Part shown: positions 16,253 to 25,052 of the stretch, in pieces | Layout: each line of letters opens with the position of its first letter | How positions within the stretch are numbered: position 1 is the first letter of the stretch | Assembly: GCF_030696665.1 (NCBI RefSeq) | Contig: NZ_JAUYRV010000026.1 | Coordinates: 62,001-126,000, forward strand | Direction of reading: 5' to 3' | DNA from: Novosphingobium sp. | Lineage (GTDB): Bacteria; Pseudomonadota; Alphaproteobacteria; Sphingomonadales; Sphingomonadaceae | DNA: 64,000 nucleotides | Program-made: the position numbers and the translations under genes | Notes under the pieces: generated by a model | Database searches by the model: none | What the model was told of the DNA's origin: nothing | Seen by the model: the letters and a program-made list of their open reading frames with translations, nothing else

Positions 16253-17851
16253 TCATTGACCGGCCGGGGCTGGCTCTGAAAACCGATCCTTGAAGAATTC
16301 CAGCCTGTTCCTGTCCGGCCATGCTTGCTGCGTAACCGACCCGCCAAACTCGACAAGGCGGGGTCGTGACGGCGCGAGCCTTGGCCACAGCATGCCCTGC
16401 AGCGCAGGCTTTCCGGTGCGCGCGAATTCGACCAATGCCCGCACCATCGTCTGGCTCATCGCGCGATCCGCACTGGTCCATTCGCGCGTGCGGCGATAAC
16501 GGTTGAATGCGTCAAGCGTCCCTAGCCAGAACGGCACTTCCGATGTGTGGTACGCCCCCGCCGTTGCAGCATCGAGATCCGGGAACGACACGCCTTCCAC
16601 AAAGGAATGCGCCCGGGCGAACTCGTAAGAATAGACCGGCGCGCTGCCATAGGCGTGTTGGAGCTCTGCCCAATCCAACATGCTGACGGCCACCGTCCCG
16701 TCCCGGTCGGCCGTTCGGGCCTGCACTTTGGCCTGCGCGTCTGTACTTGCTGAATAAAGCGACAGAAACCGCTCCGCTCCGCTGCCAAACTGCGCCCTGG
16801 CCTTTTCGCGATAGTCGGCCACGCCACTGACCGCGCCGATGCCGCCAAGGGCCTCGTCACGGGTGAATCCCACGATCAGCGGGACGTCACTGTGTGACTT
16901 GCGGGCAAATAGCTCTGCGATCGGCGCGGGCAGCAAATGGCCGTCAATCGTGGGGCCGGTTGTGGGGCCACCCGGCACGCGCGGCACGACGAGGCGGTCT
17001 GCCGGCATGGTCCGCAATTGGGCGAGATATTTTGCCTTCCACACCGCCACGAGTCTGGTGCCGTCCTGCTCTGCCTGTTTGAGTGGCGGCATCCGGATGG
17101 GGCCGCCGATCATCGCGCCGCTCATGCCGAATGCGCGATGGAACAGCCCTTTGACGAGCGGGCTGGCCTGAAGCGCCAACACCGACATTGATCCTGCGGA
17201 CTGGCCGACGATCGTGACGTTGCCGGGATCGCCCCCGAACTTTTCGATATTGCGCTGAACCCAGCGAAGGGCTGCGACCTGATCGAGCAAGCCATAGTTG
17301 CCTGAGCTTCCATTGGGCGATTCAGCGCTCAGTTCCGGCAGGGCGAGAAAGCCTAGCGGGCCGAGGCGGTAGTTGAGGTTTACGAAGACAGCGCCCTGTT
17401 GACCAACGGCTTCCCCACCGTAGATCCCGGTGCTGCCAGAGCCGACAAAGAATGCGCCGCCGTGGATAAACACGATGACGGGCGCCTTTTTGAGATCGGG
17501 CCGCGTCCAGACGTTCAGGTAAAGGCAGTCTTCGGATACGGTTTCCGCGCCGGAGTACTGGTTGGCATTGCTGTTGCGCAGCGGCTGGATGCATTGCGGA
17601 GCGAAAGCGGCTGCGTGGAGCACGCCGTTCCATGATGCGGGCTGCATCGGCTCTTTCCAGCGCAGGTCGCGCACCGGCGGGGCGGCATAGGGAATGCCAA
17701 GATACGCTTGCACGCCCGAAGGCAGAACAGTCCCTTCGATCAGCCCGCTTTCAATCCGGAGTTGATCGGGCGCGGTGTGATCCTGAGCAAGGACTGGCGA
17801 AAGTGATGCGGAAAATGCGGCGAGCGCGCCCGCCAACTTTGCAATGCCCAC
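16253..17851 (-). CDS. Secreted type-B carboxylesterase
   Basis: A 532-residue carboxylesterase/cholinesterase-family alpha/beta hydrolase. A signal peptide (residues 1-22, SPVLAQ) is followed by the family signature EDCLYLNVW at 107-115, the oxyanion HGG at 130-132 and the nucleophile elbow G-Q-Ser218-A-G. Cys87 and Cys109 are placed for the conserved disulfide. It hydrolyses carboxylic esters, here probably in the periplasm. GTG at 17851 is chosen because AGGGGAAG precedes it and it opens directly on the signal peptide; the frame continues upstream to a TTG at 17923. The setting suggests removal of acyl or alcohol groups from glucuronides before the GH2 enzyme acts, which is inference. Confidence 0.9.
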   Translation of the reverse strand: MGIAKLAGALAAFSASLSPVLAQDHTAPDQLRIESGLIEGTVLPSGVQAYLGIPYAAPPVRDLRWKEPMQPASWNGVLHAAAFAPQCIQPLRNSNANQYSGAETVSEDCLYLNVWTRPDLKKAPVIVFIHGGAFFVGSGSTGIYGGEAVGQQGAVFVNLNYRLGPLGFLALPELSAESPNGSSGNYGLLDQVAALRWVQRNIEKFGGDPGNVTIVGQSAGSMSVLALQASPLVKGLFHRAFGMSGAMIGGPIRMPPLKQAEQDGTRLVAVWKAKYLAQLRTMPADRLVVPRVPGGPTTGPTIDGHLLPAPIAELFARKSHSDVPLIVGFTRDEALGGIGAVSGVADYREKARAQFGSGAERFLSLYSASTDAQAKVQARTADRDGTVAVSMLDWAELQHAYGSAPVYSYEFARAHSFVEGVSFPDLDAATAGAYHTSEVPFWLGTLDAFNRYRRTREWTSADRAMSQTMVRALVEFARTGKPALQGMLWPRLAPSRPRLVEFGGSVTQQAWPDRNRLEFFKDRFSEPAPAGQ

Positions 17852-17927
17852 GCCGCTTCCCCTGATCTTCGATTGGACCGCTGCGTTATCGTGCGCTGCG
17901 TGTAGAGGCTGTCCAATAGCCAATATT

Positions 17928-17938
17928 TGGCCTTACCA
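17928..17938 (-). promoter_or_regulatory. GntR operator between esterase and TonB receptor
   Basis: On the minus strand the site reads TGGTAAGGCCA, an imperfect dyad matching the FCD consensus at 10 of 11 bases. It is 77 bases upstream of the esterase start and lies in the shared divergent region, so one bound dimer could affect both genes. Confidence 0.6.
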
Positions 17939-18165
17939 CAAGCCTGCGGTGACTAAGCTCGCGTCGAGGCGGCAGTGCGGATGTTTGGCTGAGCGCTTAA
18001 AAAACTGGGCTTTAGCCTAGCTATTTGATGCACCAAATGCCGCACTTTCCAACGATCGAACCTGCCCGGCACGGCTTTGGCTCTTCAAAACGGCACGCCG
18101 ATCAGTGCGGCAATAAAATTCGGTAAGATGAATTTTCCGGTTGAATGGCCTCTGGTCCTGTGTAA

Positions 18166-18178
18166 TTGGCCTGTCCAA
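18166..18178. promoter_or_regulatory. Weak GntR-like dyad before the TonB receptor
   Basis: TTGGCCTGTCCAA is a TTGG-N5-CCAA dyad, two bases different from the core of the site at 17928. It ends 24 bases before the receptor ATG, just ahead of its GGGAGG ribosome site. Low-confidence member of the operator set. Confidence 0.35.
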
Positions 18179-18202
18179 AGCGGTAAAAGAGGGAGGTTCC
18201 TG

Positions 18203-20473
18203 ATGTTTACGAAATCACGCCTGATTGCTGGCCTGTCGGCGCTGGCCATTGCCCAGTCTGCCTATGCGCAAGACGTGCCCGAAGGCACGCTGGACGAAAT
18301 CGTTGTCACCGCGCAGAAGCGCGAACAGAACCTGCAGCAGGTTCCGGTGTCGGTTACCGCGCTTTCTGCCGAAGCGATTGCAAACAAGGGCATCACCCAA
18401 TTCGAGAACCTGTCGCAAGTGGCACCTGGCCTCACCATCACGCAGGGCACGCAGCGCACCGGCAATAGCATCAACTTGCGCGGCATTGGCACTTCTGCCT
18501 TCAGCATCGGCGTGGAACCGGCGGTCGCAGTTGTTGTCGATGATGTGCCGATCCTGAATCAAGGGCAGGCCTTTGCCACGCTGACCGACATCGAGCGCAT
18601 TGAAGTGCTGCGCGGGCCGCAAGGCACGCTGTTTGGCAAGAACGCTTCTGCAGGTGTGGTAAACATCGTGACCCGTGCGCCCAGCGACACCCTTACCGGC
18701 CGCATTGCCGCTTCGGCGACCACCGATGAAGAATATCGTTTCGAAGCTGGCATTTCCGGCCCGCTGGCCGAAAACGTGGGCTTTCGGCTCAACGGCTTCT
18801 ACAGTGATTTCCGTGGCTACGTGAAGAACCGTGCGACCGGCAACTACCTTGGCGCTGACAAGAACTGGGGCATCCGGGGCAAGTTGGTGGCCGATCTTTC
18901 GGACAAGGTGACGATCAGTCTTTCGGCCGAACATTCGCAAACCGAGGGCAATTCGACGCCACGTACCGTGCGCAGCTTCACGCCCGGCAGCACGGTCTTC
19001 GGCGCTTCGCTGGCAAACAATTTCGCCGGTGTCCGTGTCGGGCCAGACAACTACGTGGTCAACCAGAACGACGACGGTTTTGCCAAAGGCGAGCAGACCA
19101 ATGTCAGCGGACGAGTCAGCATCGACCTTGGCGGGGTCGACCTGATCTCTATTACCAGTTACCAGAAATGGGGCCTTGATACCCGCGACGATGTTGAACA
19201 GATCAACCTCCCGGTCTTCGGTTCAGCAACAGGTCTTGTGCAAAGCAGCCCTTACGACACGAAGTTCTTCACGCAGGAACTGCGTCTTGTGTCGACGGCT
19301 TCAGGCCCGTTCCAGTACATCCTCGGCGCATTCTATGCCGATGGGCAGACGGACCGTTCGTTTGATCGCGGGCCAAGCGGCCCACTGCTTTCAAAGTGGG
19401 TTTCCAATGCCGGGACCAAGACATTGGCGGCTTTTGCGCAGGGGACGTATGACCTTGCCGAAACGACCCACCTTGATGCCGGCATCCGCTATAATCATGA
19501 GAAGATCGACGTGGCCTTCCAGCGCCTGAATGGCGTTGCGGTGCCGCCTGCCAACAACGCCGTTTGCCTTGCCACCTGCACTGGGAATGCTTCGGATGAC
19601 CACGTGACGGGCAAGGTTTCCTTGCGTCAGGACGTGGCCGAGCGCGTGATGGTCTACGCCTCGTTCGCCACGGGCTACAAGGGGCAGGGTTACGACGTGT
19701 CGTCCGGCTTCAATCCGGCGCGGGCGGCCAACCCGGTCAAACCAGAAACGTCGCACGCCTATGAAATCGGCATGAAGAGCCGCTTCTTTGATAATCGCGT
19801 GCAGTTGAATGTCACGGGGTTCTGGACGGATTACAACAACTTTCAGGCCCAGGCTGCCGTGGTGCAGCCGGATCAATCTGTGCAATTCCAGCTGAACAAT
19901 GTGGGCAAATTGCGCACGCGCGGCGTTGAAGTTGAACTGCAGACCAAGCCGACCCGTGCACTTTCGTTCGATTTTGCCGCCACCTATCTGGATGCCAAGG
20001 TGAAGGAATATCCCTTCGCCAACTGCTACACCGGCCAGACGGCTGCACAGGGTTGTTTCGATGTTGACGGCACAGGCCCCGGCACGGCCACGGCCCAGAA
20101 CCTTGCGGGCAGACCGCTGGCAAACGCGCCGAAGCTGATGTTCAACACTTCGGCAATGTACGACATTTTCATGGACGCGATGCCGTTCGATGCTTTCGTG
20201 ACTGTCGATTACCGCTACCAGAGCAAGGTCAACTTCGACCTCGCGCAGAACCCGCTTTACGTGGAAAAGGCTTATGGCGTGCTGAACGGCAGCATCGGCA
20301 TCCGTCAGCGTGAAGATGCCTACCGTGTGACGTTGTTCGTCAACAACCTGTTCGACAAGAACTTTGCCTCGAATGTCGGCGGTCTTGTCGGCGGTCCGGC
20401 AAGCGCAGCGAATCAGGTGCTTTCGCGCAATTCACGTCGCTACTTTGGCATTCGCGCGAACTACAACTTTTGA
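18203..20473 (+). CDS. TonB-dependent receptor of the glucuronide locus
   Basis: A 756-residue outer-membrane receptor. Signal peptide 1-22 (ends SAYA), TonB box DEIVVTAQ at 31-38, plug domain with NLRGIGTSAF and IEVLRGPQGTLFGKNASAG, and a barrel ending in the C-terminal NYNF. Start at 18203 follows GAGGGAGG; the longer open frame to 18077 has no ribosome site. Divergent from the esterase and embedded in the GntR site cluster, it most likely imports a glucuronic-acid-containing ligand too large or scarce for porins. There is no SusD partner, as usual for sphingomonads. A hairpin follows its stop. Confidence 0.95.
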   Translation: MFTKSRLIAGLSALAIAQSAYAQDVPEGTLDEIVVTAQKREQNLQQVPVSVTALSAEAIANKGITQFENLSQVAPGLTITQGTQRTGNSINLRGIGTSAFSIGVEPAVAVVVDDVPILNQGQAFATLTDIERIEVLRGPQGTLFGKNASAGVVNIVTRAPSDTLTGRIAASATTDEEYRFEAGISGPLAENVGFRLNGFYSDFRGYVKNRATGNYLGADKNWGIRGKLVADLSDKVTISLSAEHSQTEGNSTPRTVRSFTPGSTVFGASLANNFAGVRVGPDNYVVNQNDDGFAKGEQTNVSGRVSIDLGGVDLISITSYQKWGLDTRDDVEQINLPVFGSATGLVQSSPYDTKFFTQELRLVSTASGPFQYILGAFYADGQTDRSFDRGPSGPLLSKWVSNAGTKTLAAFAQGTYDLAETTHLDAGIRYNHEKIDVAFQRLNGVAVPPANNAVCLATCTGNASDDHVTGKVSLRQDVAERVMVYASFATGYKGQGYDVSSGFNPARAANPVKPETSHAYEIGMKSRFFDNRVQLNVTGFWTDYNNFQAQAAVVQPDQSVQFQLNNVGKLRTRGVEVELQTKPTRALSFDFAATYLDAKVKEYPFANCYTGQTAAQGCFDVDGTGPGTATAQNLAGRPLANAPKLMFNTSAMYDIFMDAMPFDAFVTVDYRYQSKVNFDLAQNPLYVEKAYGVLNGSIGIRQREDAYRVTLFVNNLFDKNFASNVGGLVGGPASAANQVLSRNSRRYFGIRANYNF

Positions 20474-20481
20474 GTGCTTGC

Positions 20482-20511
20482 CTTGCCGGTCCTTGCTGAA
20501 GGGCCGGCAAG
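20482..20511 (+). terminator. Hairpin terminator after the TonB receptor
   Basis: CTTGCCGGTCC (20482-20492) pairs with GGGCCGGCAAG (20501-20511) over an 8-base loop, an 11-bp stem with one G-U pair, starting nine bases after the stop codon. No long T run follows. The rest of the 263-base gap to the convergent exopolysaccharide gene shows nothing else I can support. Confidence 0.55.
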
Positions 20512-20736
20512 ACACTTCTGCCAAACCTGCAGGGCAGCCGCACACGGAACAGCCGCAGCAGGCACATCGCCAATCGCTGAATTCACCTGCGTGCGAAAAA
20601 TCTGTGGCGAGTTGCAAGGCCTGTGGTTGTCCTCCGCCTTGGCGATCTGACGGGCGTTCGCGTATCCAGAGGCGAAGGCTGGCCGGTGATCACGGGCCGT
20701 GGCTGCTCAAGCCACGCCGCCTCCCGGGCATGGATG

Positions 20737-21546
20737 CTACATCGCCCCGTCACCCTTGCGGATAGCTTTGATCGTGCGGATGATCAGGGCGAGATCAAAG
20801 ATGAATGACATTCGGCGAATATAGCTGATGTCCAGATCGCTGCGCTGATCGAAGCCGATGTTGGCGCGGCCGGAGGTTTGCCACAGGCCGGTCAAGCCCG
20901 GCCGGACGGCAAGGCGCGGGAGATGGCGCATGGAATAGGTTCCGGCGTCAAAAGACGTTGGCCGTGGACCCACAAGCGCCATTTCGCCGCGCACGACGTT
21001 GAACAGGTTGGGCAGTTCATCAAGGCTTGTGCGGCGGAGGAATCCGCCGATCCGGGTGATGCGCGGATCATCACGCAGTTTGAAGTCGGGCGAGGAATCG
21101 CCGTGGATGTTCTGCGCCTGCAGGCTCTGCTTCAACTCTTCGGCGTTCATCACCATTGTGCGAAACTTGAACAGGCGGAAGCGCTTGCCCAGATACCCCG
21201 TGCGGTTCTGCACGAACAGGACCGGGCCACCGTCACACAGTTTGATCGCCAGCGCGACTCCGGCCAGAACTGGTAGCAACGCCACGATGGCAGCCAGCGC
21301 AACTGCGGCATCGAACCAGCGCTTGAGCGTTGATGCATACGTGGGATTGGCGACTTCAAGGGGCAGGGGCACTGCGTTCATATCGCATTCGAAACGGACG
21401 CGTCGTGGCATGTCGGTGCGACGTTCCCCGATCGGCGGTGCCAAAAGCGCGATTTCTTCCTGAATTGCCGATAGTTCAGCCTCATCAGACAGAACCTTTG
21501 GCAGCTCATCGCCCGCTGTGGGAAAGCGGGTCGAAAAATCGTTCAT
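20737..21546 (-). CDS. Exopolysaccharide-initiating sugar transferase (ExoY/WcaJ-like)
   Basis: A 269-residue bacterial sugar transferase. A roughly 80-residue soluble leader is followed by one membrane segment at about 85-107, then the conserved catalytic stretch KFRTMV, DELPNLFNVVRGEMALVGPRP and RPGLTGLWQTSGR. Such enzymes move a hexose-1-phosphate from a UDP-sugar to undecaprenyl phosphate, the first step of repeat-unit assembly. It lacks the multi-helix N-terminus of full WcaJ types and so looks like the short ExoY form. It starts at 21546 with a four-base ATGA overlap with the deacetylase gene. The longer upstream frame is out of context. Confidence 0.92.
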   Translation of the reverse strand: MNDFSTRFPTAGDELPKVLSDEAELSAIQEEIALLAPPIGERRTDMPRRVRFECDMNAVPLPLEVANPTYASTLKRWFDAAVALAAIVALLPVLAGVALAIKLCDGGPVLFVQNRTGYLGKRFRLFKFRTMVMNAEELKQSLQAQNIHGDSSPDFKLRDDPRITRIGGFLRRTSLDELPNLFNVVRGEMALVGPRPTSFDAGTYSMRHLPRLAVRPGLTGLWQTSGRANIGFDQRSDLDISYIRRMSFIFDLALIIRTIKAIRKGDGAM

Positions 21547-22772
21547 GTCGTCTGCTCCATCGAGATTGCGACGCTGCGCTGGCGCGTGGTTTGGTGCGTG
21601 CCGACCGTGATCTGTCCGGCTAACCGGACGATCCGGCGGGTGAGTTGCATCGCCAGCAGCACCGGATACCAATAGAGATTGCCGTGCATCGCCCCGATCA
21701 GCGCGCGCAGGGCGAAGCCTTCGGCGCGTGGGCTGGAAAATCCAAGTGATCGGTCCGGCACGTGTACGCGGGACAGAATGCTGTCTGCCTCGGCGGTGGC
21801 GTTGCGCCCTTTGCCGCCGGTGGTTGCTGCATATCCCATCTGGTGGGCTATTGCCCGCCCGGCGGCGGAGCACTTGTTTTCGGGCCAGCAGAAAATGAGC
21901 GGCTGGCGGCCCAGTTCACGCACAAAAGTTGCGTTGCATTGGTCGAGCGTTGCGCGGATGCGTGTCGCCAGATCCGCTTCGGTTTCCATGCCGTTGGCCG
22001 ACAATCCCGGCGACGCGAGTGCCAGACGGGATGGAGGCACTTCGCTGCCGATTGGCACAGCCCAAGCTGTTGGGCGATCATGCCAATCATGTTTTGGACC
22101 CGGCGATGCGGCCCATTGCAGCCAGAGATGATCGCGCCAGTTTTGTGCATTCAGCCGCGCCACCGGGGGGCCTGAAACCGCAATCCGTGCGTGATCGATT
22201 CCATGCGGTTCGACTTCCAGCCCCGGGATTGTCTCGATTTCTCTCAGTTCGGCCCAGGACATGTAGCCGGGACGATCAGCGCGCGTGCGCACCTGATCGC
22301 CGGGTTCCACGAAGTTCAGCGAGACAAAGAACGTGGCGGGAAATCCGTGCTGGATCAGCAGGGGCACCGCATTGCACCAGTTATCAAAATAGCCGTCGTC
22401 AACGTGCAGGACCACGGCGCGGGCCGGAATTGCTTCTCCGCGCTGGCGCATCGCCGCGTAATCACGCGTTGCAAGAACCGGCACGGCCATTGCCTTTAGC
22501 GTTTGCAGGTGGGCGGCAAAGCTGGCCCGGCTGACGGTGATGTCGTTTGACCACGGCAACCACGCGGCGTCGTCGCTGATCGAATGATATGTGAGGATCG
22601 CCGTGCCCTGTCCAAGAATCATCCGGCTGTGGGCCAGCCCGAGCAGGATCACGGCCAGAAGGATGCCCGCCCACGGGGCGACCGGCCACAGGATTCGGCA
22701 GGCGGCCACTGCTGTAGTTGCAGCAAGTAGTGCCTGAAGCAGGCGCAGTCTTCGTTCCGTCTTGCGGCTCAT
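21543..22772 (-). CDS. Membrane-anchored polysaccharide deacetylase-like protein (NodB fold)
   Basis: A 409-residue protein. One or two N-terminal membrane segments (about residues 11-48) are followed by a NodB-type domain: TYHS, the Asp125-Asp126 pair (VVLHVDDGYFDN) and the H-x3-H metal motif at 190-194 (HGIDH). These are the catalytic base, metal Asp and metal His positions of carbohydrate esterase family 4. It may N-deacetylate the exopolysaccharide or its lipid-linked unit. ATG at 22772 gives an ATGA overlap with the gene before it and good AAGG spacing; an in-frame ATG six bases earlier overlaps more. The C-terminal 100 residues may re-enter the membrane. Confidence 0.85.
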   Translation of the reverse strand: MSRKTERRLRLLQALLAATTAVAACRILWPVAPWAGILLAVILLGLAHSRMILGQGTAILTYHSISDDAAWLPWSNDITVSRASFAAHLQTLKAMAVPVLATRDYAAMRQRGEAIPARAVVLHVDDGYFDNWCNAVPLLIQHGFPATFFVSLNFVEPGDQVRTRADRPGYMSWAELREIETIPGLEVEPHGIDHARIAVSGPPVARLNAQNWRDHLWLQWAASPGPKHDWHDRPTAWAVPIGSEVPPSRLALASPGLSANGMETEADLATRIRATLDQCNATFVRELGRQPLIFCWPENKCSAAGRAIAHQMGYAATTGGKGRNATAEADSILSRVHVPDRSLGFSSPRAEGFALRALIGAMHGNLYWYPVLLAMQLTRRIVRLAGQITVGTHQTTRQRSVAISMEQTT

Positions 22773-23884
22773 GCGCATTGCCTTGCCACAAACCGCTTAA
22801 CGCTCCGTAAGCGCAATCGGGCCTGCCACATGAGTTGCAGCAACCGTCCACGCCAACCCGGGGCGAACAGGATCACCCGCCACAGCAGTTCCTGCCGATC
22901 CGCATAGCGCAGCAGGTGGGGGGCAGGGCTCAATCCGTTGCCGGTTACATCGTAGAGGCTGACGGTGTCGTCGGCGCAGCAGTGACGGATATGCAAAAGA
23001 GCCAGAACATGGCCGGGCGAAAGATCCAGATGCTGCTCGCTGCATGATGTCTTGAGTGCGATCAGGCGGCTGTCCCAAAGCATGCAGAATTCGAAGGCAA
23101 CAAGTTGCCCCTGACGATCATGGAGCAGTGCGAGCCGGAGCAGGCCTGCAGCGGCAAGGTCTTGTGCCAACTGGCGATAGAAGCGGGCATCATCGGACCG
23201 GTCAAGAATCGCGGTGCCTTCGCGGCCTTTCCAACTGGCTTGCTCAAGCGCAAGGCACTGTTCGACAAGCGTTTTGACTTGATCGCCGCCGCTGACGAGG
23301 GAGAAGCGAAGCGGGCCGTCGGCTTCGTCTGCCAGTCGCAACAGACGGCGGGTCCGTTGGCGTTCGCGCTTGCTGCGCTGTTCGACAAACTGATCGAAGG
23401 CAATGCTGCAGTCGGTGACGGGGATGGCGGCATGCGGCATCGCCAGATGGCGCAAATCTGTGATCTGGCGCGTATCCCTCAGCGCTTCCAAATTGGATTG
23501 CGGGAGGTATTCGAAAATGATGCCTGCCGCGCGATGGCGCTTCAGGGCAAGTCTCATGTCGGCGCTGCTGACGAGGGGGGGCAGATGCGCGCTGTGGCGC
23601 GGCGTCTGGAGATTGGTGGCGCTGTGCAGCACGCTTTGCGAGATGACGGCTGGGCCATGTCGTCGCCGCACCAGACGCACATTTTCAATGCATACTCCGC
23701 CCTCAGGAGCATAGGCAGCGAGCCAGCACTGCATCCACACGGCTTGCGGCTGCGTGTCTTGGCTGTGCGACAACTCTGATCGATCGAGAACGCAGCCAGA
23801 CTGGGCCGTAGGGGCCGGTGCCAGCGGCGCTTCAACCATAACGGCCCTGCCTTTCCGGCGGCCCTGCCTGCAAACATCGCTCAT
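22769..23884 (-). CDS. FemAB/BioF2-like GNAT-fold acyltransferase (1)
   Basis: A 371-residue protein with the double-GNAT look of the FemAB / BioF2-like family: a basic middle helix (FVEQRSKRERQRTRRLLRLA), the LALEQASWKGREGTAILD loop, then FYRQLAQDLAAAGLLRLALL. FemAB proteins pass amino acids from tRNA, and related GNATs pass acyl groups. In exopolysaccharide loci they are thought to decorate sugars. The first of three overlapping minus-strand genes ending in the sugar transferase. The ATG at 23884 has only a weak ribosome site; an ATG at 23838 with CAGGG is a fair alternative. Acceptor and donor unknown. Confidence 0.75.
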   Translation of the reverse strand: MSDVCRQGRRKGRAVMVEAPLAPAPTAQSGCVLDRSELSHSQDTQPQAVWMQCWLAAYAPEGGVCIENVRLVRRRHGPAVISQSVLHSATNLQTPRHSAHLPPLVSSADMRLALKRHRAAGIIFEYLPQSNLEALRDTRQITDLRHLAMPHAAIPVTDCSIAFDQFVEQRSKRERQRTRRLLRLADEADGPLRFSLVSGGDQVKTLVEQCLALEQASWKGREGTAILDRSDDARFYRQLAQDLAAAGLLRLALLHDRQGQLVAFEFCMLWDSRLIALKTSCSEQHLDLSPGHVLALLHIRHCCADDTVSLYDVTGNGLSPAPHLLRYADRQELLWRVILFAPGWRGRLLQLMWQARLRLRSVKRFVARQCA

Positions 23885-23969
23885 CTTAAGGGTCCATCAA
23901 CGGCTGCCTGCTAACCGCTAACGGCAACCTCAAAAGATTCAGTGAACAGTTCAGGGACCGATTTTAGCA

Positions 23970-25052
23970 ATGCCGTCAGAAGCGCTTCTCCTGGACGAAC
24001 TGGACAATGGCCAACGCGCTGTGCTTGACGATTTCGTCATGGCCAGCCCCCATGCTGCGTATCAGCAGACCAGCGTGTGGGCCGATATTCAGAAACGGCA
24101 GTGCGGCGCGCATTACAGGTTCTTTCTATACAAGCAGCACGGGACACTGTGTGCGACAGCGGTGATCCGCGAGGTGCGCATGTCGCCCTTCCACTGGATG
24201 GCAAAGATCGTTCGCGGCCCGATTGTCCACGATATTGCCAGGCTGGGCACGGTGGTTGCGGCGCTCAAGGAAACGCTGGCAGGGGCAGGGTGCTGCGCGA
24301 TCCAACTGGCCCCGCGTGTGCGCGGCAGGGATGTTGCGATGGCTGCAGAGACAATCCGCATCGAGGCGGGCGTGCCGCTGCCGCTGAGCCAGCAATCACT
24401 GCATGTGTCGACCGGTATCGTGTGGCTGGACAAGCCTGAAGCGGATATTCTTGCAGGGTTCAAACAGCGCGCCCGGCGGCAATTGCGCAAGGCCGAGGCT
24501 TCGGGGCAGATTGTGCGCGTGGCCGATCCTGATGATCCCGCCGACGTTGCACTTTATCAGAACCTGCTCGACAGTTTTTATGCGGCCAAACCGCTCTATG
24601 CCAGTCGCGACCTGCCAGATGCTGTAGCTCAGGCCGGGCTGGTGAAACGTTTGGGCGGGGCGCTGCTGATTGCTGAAACAGATGGCGTGCCGACCGGAGG
24701 CCATTGTTTCATTCGCCAGGCTGATGAGGCCATCTGGCTGTCCATGCCAACGGTCGATCCCGGAGCGCCGGTTCCGCGCGCCTATGGGCTGTTGTGGGAA
24801 GCGATGCGGACTGCGCGCGCGATGGGCTGTGTCGGGTTCGACCTTGCCGGATTGCCGCTGGAGATTGCGCTTGACGAGAACGCCAGCGGCAGGCTGCAAT
24901 TCAAGCGATCGTTCAATCCGCATCGCCGGATCATGGTGCCGGTCAATTCCATCGTGCTCAAGCCCGCGGCGCACGGACTGCTCTTCAACGCCCGCCGCGC
25001 CGCTGTGAGCGTAAGAAACCAGTTGATCCGCACGAGGCAGCAGTGGGCCTGA
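23970..25052 (+). CDS. FemAB-family peptidyl/acyltransferase (2)
   Basis: A 360-residue FemAB-type protein: an N-terminal GNAT half (YQQTSVWADIQKRQ, then FFLYKQHGTLCATAVI), the basic hinge FKQRARRQLRKAEASG at about residues 166-181, and a C-terminal half with GGHCFIRQADEAIWLSM and GCVGFDLAGLPLE. The family is best known for building peptidoglycan cross-bridges from aminoacyl-tRNA. It is divergent from FemAB (1) and begins a long plus-strand operon with the GNAT, flippase and glycosyltransferase genes, which argues for a role in polymer decoration rather than the cell wall. Overlaps the next gene by ten bases. Confidence 0.82.
   Translation: MPSEALLLDELDNGQRAVLDDFVMASPHAAYQQTSVWADIQKRQCGAHYRFFLYKQHGTLCATAVIREVRMSPFHWMAKIVRGPIVHDIARLGTVVAALKETLAGAGCCAIQLAPRVRGRDVAMAAETIRIEAGVPLPLSQQSLHVSTGIVWLDKPEADILAGFKQRARRQLRKAEASGQIVRVADPDDPADVALYQNLLDSFYAAKPLYASRDLPDAVAQAGLVKRLGGALLIAETDGVPTGGHCFIRQADEAIWLSMPTVDPGAPVPRAYGLLWEAMRTARAMGCVGFDLAGLPLEIALDENASGRLQFKRSFNPHRRIMVPVNSIVLKPAAHGLLFNARRAAVSVRNQLIRTRQQWA

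Larger units (their letters stand above)
17852..18202. other. 351-base divergent control region of esterase and TonB receptor
   Basis: No gene is supported here. It holds one good GntR-type site (17928-17938), a TTGG/CCAA dyad close to the receptor start (18166-18178) and a small inverted repeat, ATTTG at 18023-18027 with CAAAT at 18034-18038. The run TTAAAAAAC near 17998 is the most AT-rich part and could be promoter DNA. A CGGTAAGATG half-match at 18121 is too weak to call as an operator. Confidence 0.5.

Noticed and set aside
18121..18130. CGGTAAGATG as a further GntR operator
   Set aside because: Only one half-site resembles the others; the second half does not match.
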